Assembly: GCF_947495315.1 (NCBI RefSeq)
Contig: NZ_CANLYD010000012.1
Coordinates: 124,001-188,000 of the forward strand
Direction of reading: 5' to 3'
DNA length: 64,000 nt
From: an uncultured Aquimarina sp.
GTDB lineage: Bacteria > Bacteroidota > Bacteroidia > Flavobacteriales > Flavobacteriaceae
The position numbers and the translations under genes were made by a program. Positions 17,176 through 26,414 of the stretch are shown here, piece after piece; position 1 is the stretch's first letter; each line of letters opens with the position of its first letter. The notes beneath the pieces are model-generated. The model ran no database searches. It was not told the DNA's origin and worked only from the letters and a program-made list of their open reading frames with translations.

Positions 17176-18336
17176 ATGAGTGATTACAAAAAAGAAATAC
17201 TTGCGGATCTAAAAAGACTAGAGACAAATGACTTACAGGACCCTATGTTTCTTTTAGAAAGAATAAAGAAATATGACTTTGGGTATTTCTATCATAAAAA
17301 AGGCGGAATAAAAGAACGTTTTGATCCTGATTTTTATGAATACAAAAGATTTATTGAAACCGTATATTCAGATTATATCGAACTCTATTTTAAAGAAATT
17401 GCCAATACCGAAGAATACATGCTAAAGAGGGAATTAGCAGAATTTGCAACAAGATTTAATCCAAAAAAATACGACATACTTGTTCGCTTAATGGATGATC
17501 GCGTAATTTATGAAGACGCAAAACAAGCATTAAAAACAGAAGTAGATTATCCCGTTAATAAAGATGCTCTTATTGCATTAGCTCAATGTTATGTGATTGA
17601 AAAAGAGCAATACAAGATTAATAGTTTTTTTTCAAGATCATATAAGGAAGCACGATCATACGCTTTAAGAATTAAGGAGGAATCCGGATCTGGAGATAAT
17701 CTTAATAGTGATATTTATTTAGCGATTACCCAAGCAATAATGCTCTTACCTCCTGAGGTAAGAGATGAACTTCGCAATACAGTATTTGAGGCTTACACAT
17801 TCCTTTCTAATGATGATAGAAGCTATGCCTCTAATCAAGTTTCTGGTTTTATGGCCATTTATCTCACATTATTTTCAGAACCAATTGATATAAATATATT
17901 AGAAAATGCAATTACGGTAACAGGAAAACACTATCAAAAGAATAAATTTGTATTGCAAACAAGGTATGCTAAATGGTTACTGGAGAATAATCAAAAAGCT
18001 GCATTAGAATATTTCGAGAATGGGCAGATAGATGAAAATATCGAATACATTGTTGCTCTTTTTGCGGATCTTGATTGTAAAGCTGCTATACCTTTACTCA
18101 AAGAAAAATTAAAAACTATCACTGATCCTATTAGAACGGAGGTACTATTAGAGTCCATTTTCCGATTAGAAAACCAACAAAAAGCTCCTGGTGCATCAGA
18201 AAGAATGATTTGGTTATTTGAATCAGTTTCGCCAACAGAAAGAGCTTTAGGAACAGAATCCGACAATATATTTGTTAAAAGAGTTCAAGAAAAACATCGT
18301 TTGGATGATACGGTGTACGAAACAGATAATGACTAA
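17176..18336 (+). CDS. Helical-repeat protein of unknown function
   Basis: 386 residues, no signal peptide. The protein is helical throughout, with acidic and basic surface-type helices in pairs, like a HEAT-type solenoid (for example YDILVRLMDDRVIYEDAKQA and AAIPLLKEKLKTITDPIRTE). The tail is acidic (DDTVYETDND). A perfect inverted repeat lies upstream at 17107-17120, so the gene may be controlled with the other genes that carry it. It is followed at 47 bases by the DUF4424/YARHG gene. The family is not recognised. Confidence 0.65.
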   Translation: MSDYKKEILADLKRLETNDLQDPMFLLERIKKYDFGYFYHKKGGIKERFDPDFYEYKRFIETVYSDYIELYFKEIANTEEYMLKRELAEFATRFNPKKYDILVRLMDDRVIYEDAKQALKTEVDYPVNKDALIALAQCYVIEKEQYKINSFFSRSYKEARSYALRIKEESGSGDNLNSDIYLAITQAIMLLPPEVRDELRNTVFEAYTFLSNDDRSYASNQVSGFMAIYLTLFSEPIDINILENAITVTGKHYQKNKFVLQTRYAKWLLENNQKAALEYFENGQIDENIEYIVALFADLDCKAAIPLLKEKLKTITDPIRTEVLLESIFRLENQQKAPGASERMIWLFESVSPTERALGTESDNIFVKRVQEKHRLDDTVYETDND

Positions 18337-18383
18337 TAACTCTGACTAAAAAATTACGTTTCACTAAAAACAGTACTTAAAAA

Positions 18384-19547
18384 ATGAATAACAGTTTACT
18401 TATATTATTTTTATTTTCTTCTCTATGTATATTTTCAAATGACGGAGCGTATTACGCTTCAGGAAATCAATTGATTCCAATTAATGAAACTGATATTTGT
18501 ATTACCAAAGAAATTCTCAGTATCGTAAAAAAAACTGAATACGATAAAGAGAATGATTCCAAAATGGATTATGCATATGTAACGGTAAATTACACGTTCT
18601 TTAATTCTAGTGCTGAAAAAACTATTTTAGTTGGCTTTGAAGCACCTTCGCCCAGTGGTGATGTTAATGGACATCCCATAAAAGGTAGACATCCTTATAT
18701 TTCAAAATTTGATGTAACAATGAATGGTCAATTATTAGACCATAAAACATCAATTGTAAACGAAGAAACCTATTATATAAACAATAAAATAAATGAAAAG
18801 ACTGAAAATGAGGTTGTTGGAGATGATTTTGATTCAAACGACCCAAACTTCTATTATGTCTATCATTTTGATGCAAAATTTAAACAGGGAATAAATAAAA
18901 TAATTCATACATATAGGTTTGCCTTGTCTGGTTCAATAATGAATGAATATAGTTTTGATTATATATTGACAGCAGCAAATAGATGGGGGAATCATCAAAT
19001 TGATGACTTTACATTGAACATTAACATGGGAGATTCAGAAAGTTTTTATATACAAAATACATTCTTTAACGATAAAGATGCTTGGGTAATTGATAATGGA
19101 AGGAGTGTAAATTCGTATTCTCAATATGACGAAGAGCCCGTTAGTAAATTTGTTATTCATACTGGAGGGATATCTTTTAAAAAGAAAAATTTCAAACCAA
19201 GAGGAGAATTATATTTATATGTTCCTCAGCGGTATATGAAAGACAATTATGAAGTTTTTGATTACAAACAACATGACCTTCCTGATAAAATAAGTATTCG
19301 AGATACAAAAGAGCATAGAAATTCTGAAATTCATACGTGTACATATTCAATAGATGAAGCGTCTTTCAAAATTCTAAGAAACCTCCCTTTCGCCATAAGA
19401 GGTTATGTTTTTAAAACAAAAATAATTCAAGACTATTATTTATCACAAATCTGGTATAAGCCAAACGCTTCCTATAGTCTCAACTTAAATACCCTTTCTA
19501 AGGAAGAAAAAGAATGGTTGAAAGTAGTAAAACAGAATACATGGTAA
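18384..19547 (+). CDS. Exported DUF4424-like protein with C-terminal YARHG domain
   Basis: 387 residues. A signal peptide (residues 1-17, LLILFLFSSLCIFS) is followed by NDGAYYASGNQLIPINETDI, the characteristic opening of DUF4424-type proteins, then a long beta-rich domain. The C-terminal 60 residues, with FAIRGYVFKTKIIQDYYLSQ and WYKPN, match the YARHG domain, an extracellular module of unknown ligand. The gene stands in line with the 17176 gene upstream and the WG-repeat gene downstream, all on the plus strand. A weak relative of the window's inverted-repeat motif lies at 18362-18375, but it is too near the ATG to count as an operator. Function unknown; cell-surface binding is likely. Confidence 0.75.
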   Translation: MNNSLLILFLFSSLCIFSNDGAYYASGNQLIPINETDICITKEILSIVKKTEYDKENDSKMDYAYVTVNYTFFNSSAEKTILVGFEAPSPSGDVNGHPIKGRHPYISKFDVTMNGQLLDHKTSIVNEETYYINNKINEKTENEVVGDDFDSNDPNFYYVYHFDAKFKQGINKIIHTYRFALSGSIMNEYSFDYILTAANRWGNHQIDDFTLNINMGDSESFYIQNTFFNDKDAWVIDNGRSVNSYSQYDEEPVSKFVIHTGGISFKKKNFKPRGELYLYVPQRYMKDNYEVFDYKQHDLPDKISIRDTKEHRNSEIHTCTYSIDEASFKILRNLPFAIRGYVFKTKIIQDYYLSQIWYKPNASYSLNLNTLSKEEKEWLKVVKQNTW

Positions 19548-19595
19548 ATAGTGAAAACACAAAAATGGTTAGAGCTACTAATAATTTAAGAACCT

Positions 19596-20585
19596 ATGGT
19601 ATTATTTAAAATACAAGAGAAGTCTAAATGCGGATTTATTAATGAAAACGGAGATATGGTTGTATCTCCTAAATTTGAAAAAGTATTTGATTTTAATGAA
19701 GGGTTGTCTTGGGCGGCTATTATGAAAGATGATAAATGGGCGGCAGGATTTATTAATGAAACTGGAGAATGGGCAATTGAACCCAATTTTTCAGGTTATG
19801 GTTGGTCAATGTTGGATAGTAGTTATTTTTCTGAGGGTTTAGCTCCAATTCAATCAAAAACCGGAAAGATGTTGTTTATCAATAAACAAGGAGATTCGGT
19901 AACTGATGCAATTTACGAATCGGCTCATCCTTTCTCTGAGGGTCGAGCATTAGTATCACGTAATGGGTTATATGGGTACATAGATCATTCTGGTAATGAG
20001 GTTATTGAATGTAAATATGGTATCAAAACAGCTTTCAGCCGCAATAGTAGGTTTTCAGAAGGTCTGGCAATGGTTCGATTTAATGTAGGGGATGATGGTT
20101 TGAAGAGTGAAGATAATTATGGTTACATCAATAAAGATGGAGATATAGTATTTGACCCTCAGTTTTTTTATGCCAATGCTTTTTCTGAAGGCTTTACTAT
20201 GATAAAGGATAGGTATGATTATTACTTTATGAATATAGAAGGAGAAATCCCTTTTGAGCAAACGACTCAAGTTGCCACCTCTTTTTCTGAAGGACTTGCA
20301 GATATGTATGATACCGAAACGGAAAGTATGGGATTCATAAATACCTCTGGGGAGTGGATTATAAAACCTCAATTTAGCAAGACTTCAAGATTTACAGAAG
20401 GCTTGGCTTGTGTAAAAAGAATAGGAATACGCACTGAAGGTTTTATCAACACCAGTGGAGAAATGGTAATTTCTCCAAAGTTTAAAACGGCACTTCCTTT
20501 TAAGAATGGGCTTGCCTATGTAGAGGAAAAAGACAAAAAAGGATATATAAATATGAGTGGTGAATATGTTTGGGAGTCTAAATAA
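19596..20585 (+). CDS. WG-repeat protein
   Basis: 329 residues made almost wholly of WG/KWG-type repeats of about 45-55 residues. Each has a G-(F/Y)-I-(N/D)-x-x-G-(D/E/N) core and a later F-x-E-G-L or F-S-E-G segment. About six copies are visible, for example GFINENGDMVVSPKF, GYIDHSGNEVIECKY and GFINTSGEWIIKPQF. These repeats build beta-propeller-like folds and bind partners rather than catalyse. No signal peptide, so probably cytoplasmic. It is 48 bases after the YARHG gene. WG-repeat proteins are common in polymorphic-toxin immunity loci, which matches the neighbourhood but is not proof. It converges on the lipoprotein gene at 20615. Confidence 0.85.
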   Translation: MVLFKIQEKSKCGFINENGDMVVSPKFEKVFDFNEGLSWAAIMKDDKWAAGFINETGEWAIEPNFSGYGWSMLDSSYFSEGLAPIQSKTGKMLFINKQGDSVTDAIYESAHPFSEGRALVSRNGLYGYIDHSGNEVIECKYGIKTAFSRNSRFSEGLAMVRFNVGDDGLKSEDNYGYINKDGDIVFDPQFFYANAFSEGFTMIKDRYDYYFMNIEGEIPFEQTTQVATSFSEGLADMYDTETESMGFINTSGEWIIKPQFSKTSRFTEGLACVKRIGIRTEGFINTSGEMVISPKFKTALPFKNGLAYVEEKDKKGYINMSGEYVWESK

Positions 20586-20614
20586 TGTGAACGATAAACA
20601 GGTACTTCTCTGTA

Positions 20615-21223
20615 TTAATTTTCTTTACATTGGATTATTTGAGTTAAGTTTTCGTCAAGATCATACTTCTTCCATAATTCGATATCATCTTTTATAGCTA
20701 AAGGGTTTTGATCTGTCTCAATATATTTTTTTATCGACTTTATAATCGGATCATTATCGTTTTTAATTTTTATAATCGACTTTTTACCTGGAATACTATA
20801 ATAATCTTCATATTCATAACAAAAAACGACTACTTTATCTCCTTCTTTCAGGCCTTGCTCATAAAAGCAATCAGATGAAAAGAATCGTTGATTATCATAC
20901 TTTTTCTTTTCTAAATGGCGTACAGTTAGTATTTGTTCGATTTCAATAATTCCTTTTTGAGATGTATATAACGCTTCAGGTTCTTTTTCAGAAATATCGA
21001 TTTTAGTTATTACACCAGTAAATACCATAGCATATCTTTGTCCGCACATCCCAATAAATGGTCCTGATTGTGGCCACCAATACGTGTAGGCTACTTTTAG
21101 AGTGTCGGCAGTGTACGAAACTTTTAAACCGTGTTTTGACTTGTGTTTCGATTGATTGCAACCTAAAAAAGTAACCGTAATAGTACTTATTAATAAAAAG
21201 ATATATAGGCCCTTTTTAATCAT
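20615..21223 (-). CDS. Lipoprotein of unknown function
   Basis: 202 residues. The signal peptide has a lipobox, TFLGC at residues 18-22, followed by NQSKHKSKHG, a basic rather than acidic run, so inner-face retention is more likely than surface export. The mature part has paired cysteines (MCGQRYA, SSDCFYEQG, VFCYEYED) that could form disulphides. It has the beta-rich look of lipoproteins with an OB-type fold, with a segment VFTGVITKIDISEKEPEAL. The gene lies 36 bases downstream of the T9SS protein gene on the same strand and could be cotranscribed. No family recognised. Confidence 0.7.
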   Translation of the reverse strand: MIKKGLYIFLLISTITVTFLGCNQSKHKSKHGLKVSYTADTLKVAYTYWWPQSGPFIGMCGQRYAMVFTGVITKIDISEKEPEALYTSQKGIIEIEQILTVRHLEKKKYDNQRFFSSDCFYEQGLKEGDKVVVFCYEYEDYYSIPGKKSIIKIKNDNDPIIKSIKKYIETDQNPLAIKDDIELWKKYDLDENLTQIIQCKEN

Positions 21224-21259
21224 TTGATGAATTGTTTGATAGTGTTATATTACATTTTT

Positions 21260-23704
21260 CTACTTTTTAATGACCTTTTTTAAAGCTGTTTTTCCGCTTT
21301 GTACAGTGATTTTTACAAAATAGATACCATTGGGTACATTAGAAATGTCAACTTCATTAGCAATGGTTGCTTTTATTTGCTGCCCCATTCCATTATAAAC
21401 AATCACACTTTTTATAACACCATTCTTCAGATCAATCCTAAAAGTTCCTGAAGCAGGATTTGGTGAAATAAAAATATTGTTATCAAACTCTTGATCGACG
21501 ATAGATAAGCTTGATTCATATTCATAAGCACCAAGGTCTATATTTCCTGAAACAGCTCTGTTTATTGAGTTTTGATGCGTTACATATTCCAGAGATATGT
21601 TATAATCCGGCAATAAAGCTGCTGGGATCGCATCTCCCTGATTTATTACAGGCGAGTTTTGCTGTAATTTGAAGTTTTGAGCATCAAAATCTTCAAATAA
21701 AGGGTCTGATCCTACAAGGTTATTACCAGTATCATTTACAACACCATTAGGAGTGCAATGACAGTCTTTCCATCCGGTTTTTAACCAATTATGATGCATA
21801 TTAAATGTTCCGTTATTACTGATCATAGCAAAGCTACTTCCTGCTGCTGAGGTGTATACTGTATTATTAAAAACACTGGCAGTTTCATCATTACTGGATA
21901 ATGAAATCAAGGTGGTATTTGTTGTTCTGGTAGAAATCACGGTATTATTATAAAAGTATAACGTACCTTTTCGATAATCTGCTTGTGTACCACTATCTCC
22001 ACCATAATGAACGATTTGAGAATTTCCTGCTCCATCTGGTTCTATCAATATATTAGCATATACGTGAGTAGTATTATAACTTGGGTGATTCACCAATACT
22101 TGAGAATCTTCTGCATCAACCAGATCTAATTGTCTGTTACCTCCTTCGATCCAATTATTGCGAACCACTAATCCCGCCGATCTGTCTTTTAGATTATTAC
22201 CTCTAGCTCCAGATCGTAAGGGCCCGAATCGATTAAATTGATATGTAATTCCAATAGCTGCGGTATAGGTATTATGTTGAAAAATGCTACCATCAATACC
22301 ATTGTCATAAAAATAGTTTTTTTCGATTAAAACATTTTCCGTGTTTCCATCATTGGCACCAATGAATAATCCATTCCCAGAGTCATGCATTGTGCAATTT
22401 CTGATAATAAGATTTGCGGCTTTTTCTACATAGATGCTAGCAGCATTATCAGAATAGGTACTTGTCTGGCCGTTATCGTTAGTAAATTGATAGGGTGATC
22501 TTCCTGATCTGATTTCGAGATTTTCTATGGTAATATAATTTGGCAAGCCATCTACAGGAACATTAGATCCACCAATTTTAATAACTCCTCGTTCTTCATT
22601 CCAAAAGTTAACTCCAGCAACAGTGACGGCATCATTTCCATCGATAACAGCTTGTTGTCCTTGCGGTCCATTGATACCAATAATTTCTATACGTTTATCT
22701 GCAGTGCCTTGTCTGTTAATGACCCATTTTTCTTTGTACGGAGTATCTCTCCAATGAATAAATACACGATCTCCAGGTTGTAAAGTTGCCCAAGGAACTT
22801 CAGAAATTGTTGTAAGACTTTGTCCAGGACCTACGTGATAATCCGTTTCAGAAGAAGTTCCTTTTTCATACACTCTGTAGCTATTAGCTTCACTAGTAAC
22901 ATAAAGTGAACCGTTGCCATCTAAAGTAAGTCCTTCATGCTGACTCCCATCAGCTAGAGCTAGTTTTCCATAGATTGTTCCATCTGTTCCAACATCCACA
23001 ATATTATGGCTTTGGTGACTTAATATCCATAATCTGTTGGTGAGATCATCAAAATAGATAGCAGATAAATCGTTCATGATTCCACCTCCAAATGTGGTTT
23101 CTGCATCAAAAGGAATTTCTGGCGTTACCGTAATATTACCGGTATTAGTTGGACGATTGATTTTATATATTTTTCTAGGAGTTTTTTCTTTAACAATATA
23201 AAATATCTCATTGACAGCGTCATAAGCAATACCTTCTGGACCAACATTACCTGCTGGACTGTCAAAAGTAATTTCCTGAAAATCATTTGCACTAATAGAA
23301 GTAGTCCCAGAACCTATAGTACCAATATAAAACTTTGATGCTTCATTAACGATCGCAAATTCATTATTACCCAGATACACAATGTCTTCAGAGTCTCCAA
23401 ATCCAGACATGGAAATAGTTCTCACTAGATTGAAGTTATTATCAACTTCCCAAATTCTTCCACCACTATTCTGAATCATAAAAAAAGAATTGCTTTCAGG
23501 AACCCAGGTGATACCCGATAAGTCATTATTAACATAGCTTAAAGATGTAAGACCAGTAGTCGATGAGTATAATAGAACTTCTGAAGATTGTCCGAAAGAT
23601 TTAATTGCGAAAAAGAACAAAATCCCTAATGATACCAGCAATTGCTTTCCAAAAAAGTAGCTAGTATTTTTGGGTGACGAAGTGTTTTGGTGATTTTTTT
23701 TCAT
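21260..23704 (-). CDS. SdiA-regulated / right-handed beta-helix protein with T9SS sorting domain
   Basis: 814 residues. Signal peptide at residues about 18-38. Residues about 45-280 match the SdiA-regulated domain, a six-bladed-propeller-type fold (for example LSYVNNDLSGITWVPES and GNEFAIVNEASKFYIG). Residues about 290-700 form a right-handed parallel beta-helix (LIIRNCTMHDSGNGLFIG, VLIEKNYFYDNGID) of the polysaccharide-lyase or choice-of-anchor type. The C-terminal 75 residues (FISPNPASGTFRID to GIYFVKI) form a type A T9SS sorting domain. It should be secreted across the outer membrane and cleaved or anchored. Polysaccharide binding or lysis is plausible; no catalytic residue is assigned. 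The two-domain combination is unusual. Confidence 0.85.
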   Translation of the reverse strand: MKKNHQNTSSPKNTSYFFGKQLLVSLGILFFFAIKSFGQSSEVLLYSSTTGLTSLSYVNNDLSGITWVPESNSFFMIQNSGGRIWEVDNNFNLVRTISMSGFGDSEDIVYLGNNEFAIVNEASKFYIGTIGSGTTSISANDFQEITFDSPAGNVGPEGIAYDAVNEIFYIVKEKTPRKIYKINRPTNTGNITVTPEIPFDAETTFGGGIMNDLSAIYFDDLTNRLWILSHQSHNIVDVGTDGTIYGKLALADGSQHEGLTLDGNGSLYVTSEANSYRVYEKGTSSETDYHVGPGQSLTTISEVPWATLQPGDRVFIHWRDTPYKEKWVINRQGTADKRIEIIGINGPQGQQAVIDGNDAVTVAGVNFWNEERGVIKIGGSNVPVDGLPNYITIENLEIRSGRSPYQFTNDNGQTSTYSDNAASIYVEKAANLIIRNCTMHDSGNGLFIGANDGNTENVLIEKNYFYDNGIDGSIFQHNTYTAAIGITYQFNRFGPLRSGARGNNLKDRSAGLVVRNNWIEGGNRQLDLVDAEDSQVLVNHPSYNTTHVYANILIEPDGAGNSQIVHYGGDSGTQADYRKGTLYFYNNTVISTRTTNTTLISLSSNDETASVFNNTVYTSAAGSSFAMISNNGTFNMHHNWLKTGWKDCHCTPNGVVNDTGNNLVGSDPLFEDFDAQNFKLQQNSPVINQGDAIPAALLPDYNISLEYVTHQNSINRAVSGNIDLGAYEYESSLSIVDQEFDNNIFISPNPASGTFRIDLKNGVIKSVIVYNGMGQQIKATIANEVDISNVPNGIYFVKITVQSGKTALKKVIKK

Positions 23705-23835
23705 TATTGGTTATTTATTTTGGTTTTTAGAGAAGCGTCTTGAGAATAGTAATAATAGGTAAATACTTAGTATTCAGTATATAAATGTAACGTTATAAAC
23801 AGTAATATCGTACACTAGGAAACAATACGAATTTG

Positions 23836-25170
23836 TTATCCTATAGGGTCGTATGCTAATCTATAGGTATATTGATCAATAACTTCTCCATACATTCCTT
23901 CTTGATATACAAATGTATCAGGATCTGCATCAAGCAAACGTTTTTCAAAATAGTAGACATAGTTTTTATCTTTTGCGAAACTAGAGTTTATGATTTCAAA
24001 GGATGTAACATCAGCATCTTTAATTACCATTGATAGATAAAAAACTTGATTTTTATCCCTTGCATATTGATCTTCGCAGTTTTCATAGACCTCAAAACTT
24101 TTATAGTCCGCATCCATAATTCTTCTATGAAAACAATACACTTCATCTTTAAAAATAGTATGACTTTGTGAAATTTCTTTTAGTTCTTTTTTTAAGACAA
24201 AAATGGTGTGATTATCATCATAGATTAATGTTGTTTTCTTGAAATCATTTTCCAATTGATTTATCTTTTTGCTACTATAACCTACTGCATTGGAATTCAT
24301 TACGATACTTCCTATATAATACAGATGGTTCTTGTCTTTAGAAAACAGGGTATTTATCAATTCATAGCTATCTGGGTCACTATTTGGTAATACTTTGGTT
24401 TTGTAATAGAGATGATTTTTATCGGATTGATAGTCTTTATTAAGGATTTTAAAACTAGCTGGATCAATGTACTTAAGTATATTGTTTTCAGAATAAATTG
24501 CATATGTGTCTGTAGCAAAAGTTTCTTTAATAACTCTGAAAGTTTCTGTATGAACCTCTTCTATACGTTGATCTTTGTAATAAATAACATTTCCTATTCT
24601 TAGATAATTTCCTTCAGTATCATTTTTTATTGGTAATGGTTTTTCATCTATGGTTAAGATTTTACTCTTGTTATAAAAAAGTGTTTTATCATCTTTCGAA
24701 AAATCTCCCCACAAATATTGAAATGTGGTTGGATTTGCCTCTTTTAATGGATCGTAGAAATAAAAAACTTGTTTAGCATCCTTAGTATAGTAATAAGACT
24801 GATATTTTTCGTCAGACTCTTTATGAAGGATCATTTCAAATGTTTTTGGATCGGCATCCTTAAGAATAATTTCATCATAATACACGTGGTTTTTGTCTTT
24901 AGCTAAGTTGTAGGCTAACACTTCAAAAGATTCTGGATCTGCCTGCTCGATTTCTTTAGCTCCTAAACTAAAAAAGTTGGCATTGCTGACATATACAATT
25001 CCATTTTTTTTGTAGTAATATTGGTTGCTTATATTTTTATTTATAGCTACGGCTCCATTGGTAGATGCAGAGGAAACCCAGGAAAATAATAATATTACTA
25101 CCGTATAATAGACGAAAATAATTCCAATGATAATTCCTAAGATAATACCAATGATCTGTAGAGCTCTCAT
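23836..25170 (-). CDS. DKNYY-family membrane-anchored repeat protein
   Basis: 444 residues. An N-terminal membrane helix (residues about 4-30) is followed by repeated units of about 45 residues. Each holds a K-D-K-N-x-V-Y-Y or S-K-D-K-N-H-L-Y-Y core and a D-A-D-P-x-(S/T)-F partner segment; about eight are visible. This is the DKNYY family, beta-repeat proteins of unknown function often found near WG-repeat and toxin-immunity genes. It should be held in the inner membrane with the repeats outside the cytoplasm. A degenerate copy of the window's inverted-repeat motif lies 144 bases upstream of the start. Confidence 0.8.
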   Translation of the reverse strand: MRALQIIGIILGIIIGIIFVYYTVVILLFSWVSSASTNGAVAINKNISNQYYYKKNGIVYVSNANFFSLGAKEIEQADPESFEVLAYNLAKDKNHVYYDEIILKDADPKTFEMILHKESDEKYQSYYYTKDAKQVFYFYDPLKEANPTTFQYLWGDFSKDDKTLFYNKSKILTIDEKPLPIKNDTEGNYLRIGNVIYYKDQRIEEVHTETFRVIKETFATDTYAIYSENNILKYIDPASFKILNKDYQSDKNHLYYKTKVLPNSDPDSYELINTLFSKDKNHLYYIGSIVMNSNAVGYSSKKINQLENDFKKTTLIYDDNHTIFVLKKELKEISQSHTIFKDEVYCFHRRIMDADYKSFEVYENCEDQYARDKNQVFYLSMVIKDADVTSFEIINSSFAKDKNYVYYFEKRLLDADPDTFVYQEGMYGEVIDQYTYRLAYDPIG

Positions 25171-25769
25171 AAATGATTCTTTTCTAATATTTATCTTTTA
25201 ATATGGTAAGTTCTATCTAGTAAAAACAGAATAATCAGTTTAGTTTTAGAATTACCTTATAAAAGTGTGAAATATAACCGTTACAATAAACACTTTTTCA
25301 TGCGAAAAAACATACCTGAAAACGGGGGAATTTAAGTTTAAATAATATCCCGTTTTCTAGTGATTTTTATAGTGAAGATGCATATACTTTTGTAAATAGC
25401 TAATTTACTTAAACTACGAAAGATAAAAGGGGATAATGCTTTTTTGATTAATCACTTGATGATAGTTTTTTATACAATAAATAGTATTGTTCAAGATCCT
25501 CGATAGGTTGAACCTGAATACTTCGGAATTGGACAAGACTAATGGCTTCTTAATTAGTTGGATTGATCCTACTGATCAATCCGGAAGATCGGTTTCTAAT
25601 GCTAGAGATTGCTATATAATTATAACCAAACACTAAGAAGTAACCCTATTAATAATACACACGGAATTATTCTTAGTTACCGTTTTGGCGATGGTTTTAA
25701 TGATAAAGGATAACCAAAAACAAAAATACCTCGTAAAGATGTTCTTTATTGTAAGTTGGGAAAACGAAA
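25171..25769. other. Gene-free stretch with hairpins
   Basis: No convincing gene in 599 bases. It holds the GAAAACGGG/CCCGTTTTC inverted repeat (25318-25357). A good TACTTTTG box lies at 25385-25392 on the plus strand with nothing recognisable downstream. A perfect 9-base hairpin GGATTGATC-CTACT-GATCAATCC lies at 25560-25582. A plus-strand frame of about 46 codons runs through the second hairpin to a stop near 25636 and has some coding character, but no start or family is clear. It could be a small RNA or a gene remnant. Confidence 0.4.
25314..25327. promoter_or_regulatory. Degenerate copy of the CnCTG-AAAA-CAGnG inverted repeat
   Basis: ACCTG-AAAA-CGGGG lies 144 bases upstream of the DKNYY gene start. 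The sequence GAAAACGGG here is repeated inverted as CCCGTTTTC at 25349-25357, so the site is also half of a longer hairpin. No clear promoter box is placed at the expected spacing for the minus strand. Confidence 0.3.
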
Positions 25770-26414
25770 TTAGTGTTGTATATAATTCATTTTTAAAGCA
25801 TACTTAGTTAATCCGGCAAGATTTCTTACATTAAGTTTAGCAATTAGGTTCTTTCGGTAACTTTCTATCGTATGCTTACTTAAGAATAATTTATCAGCGA
25901 TTTCCTGAGTTGTGAATTCTTGTGCGATTAGTGTAATTACATCTACTTCTCTTTGAGTAAGTTTTACTTCTTCGTCCTTTTTTTTAGAAAACTTATTTTC
26001 CATGTAGATGTCCTTTATCTCACGCGAAAAATACTTTTCTCCTTTTAATATGGTTTGTATTGCTTTAAGAAGTTCTTCTTTTTCGGCATTTTTAGGCACA
26101 TAACCATCGACATCGTGCTCAATAAGGTTGTCAATCATATCTGGGTTATTGTGCATGCTCACTACCAAAGTTTTAATATTTGATTTTCTTTGTTTTACAA
26201 TCTTATTAAGAGCGATACCATCCATTTCTGGCATTGTGATATCAGTGATAATCAAGTCTATTTTTTCATCTGGATTGATCTCTAGATATTTCGCAATATG
26301 TTTACCGTTTTTGGCAGTCAACAAAATATTATAATCTTTTTCAGAATTCAGGATACTTAATAAACCATCCAAAAACATTTTATGGTCATCAGCTATAATT
26401 AGGTTGTATTTCAT
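25770..26414 (-). CDS. NarL/FixJ-type response regulator
   Basis: 214 residues. The receiver domain (residues 1-120) has the acidic pocket D9/D10 (IIADDHKMF), the phosphate-accepting D58 in IITDITMPEMDG and the conserved lysine in the later VPKNAEKEE loop. The C-terminal LuxR-type helix-turn-helix (about 148-205) contains LTQREVDVITLIAQEFTTQEIADKLFLSKHTIESYRKNL. It overlaps the kinase gene upstream by 26 bases, so the two are translated from one mRNA and almost certainly form a pair. The DNA target may be the inverted repeat that occurs upstream of this operon (28797-28810) and ahead of other genes in the window; that link is inference. Confidence 0.93.
   Translation of the reverse strand: MKYNLIIADDHKMFLDGLLSILNSEKDYNILLTAKNGKHIAKYLEINPDEKIDLIITDITMPEMDGIALNKIVKQRKSNIKTLVVSMHNNPDMIDNLIEHDVDGYVPKNAEKEELLKAIQTILKGEKYFSREIKDIYMENKFSKKKDEEVKLTQREVDVITLIAQEFTTQEIADKLFLSKHTIESYRKNLIAKLNVRNLAGLTKYALKMNYIQH

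Noticed and set aside
18362..18375. CACTAAAAACAGTA as a further site of the shared inverted repeat
   Set aside because: Two mismatches and a place only nine bases before the ATG leave no room for the promoter spacing seen at the other sites.
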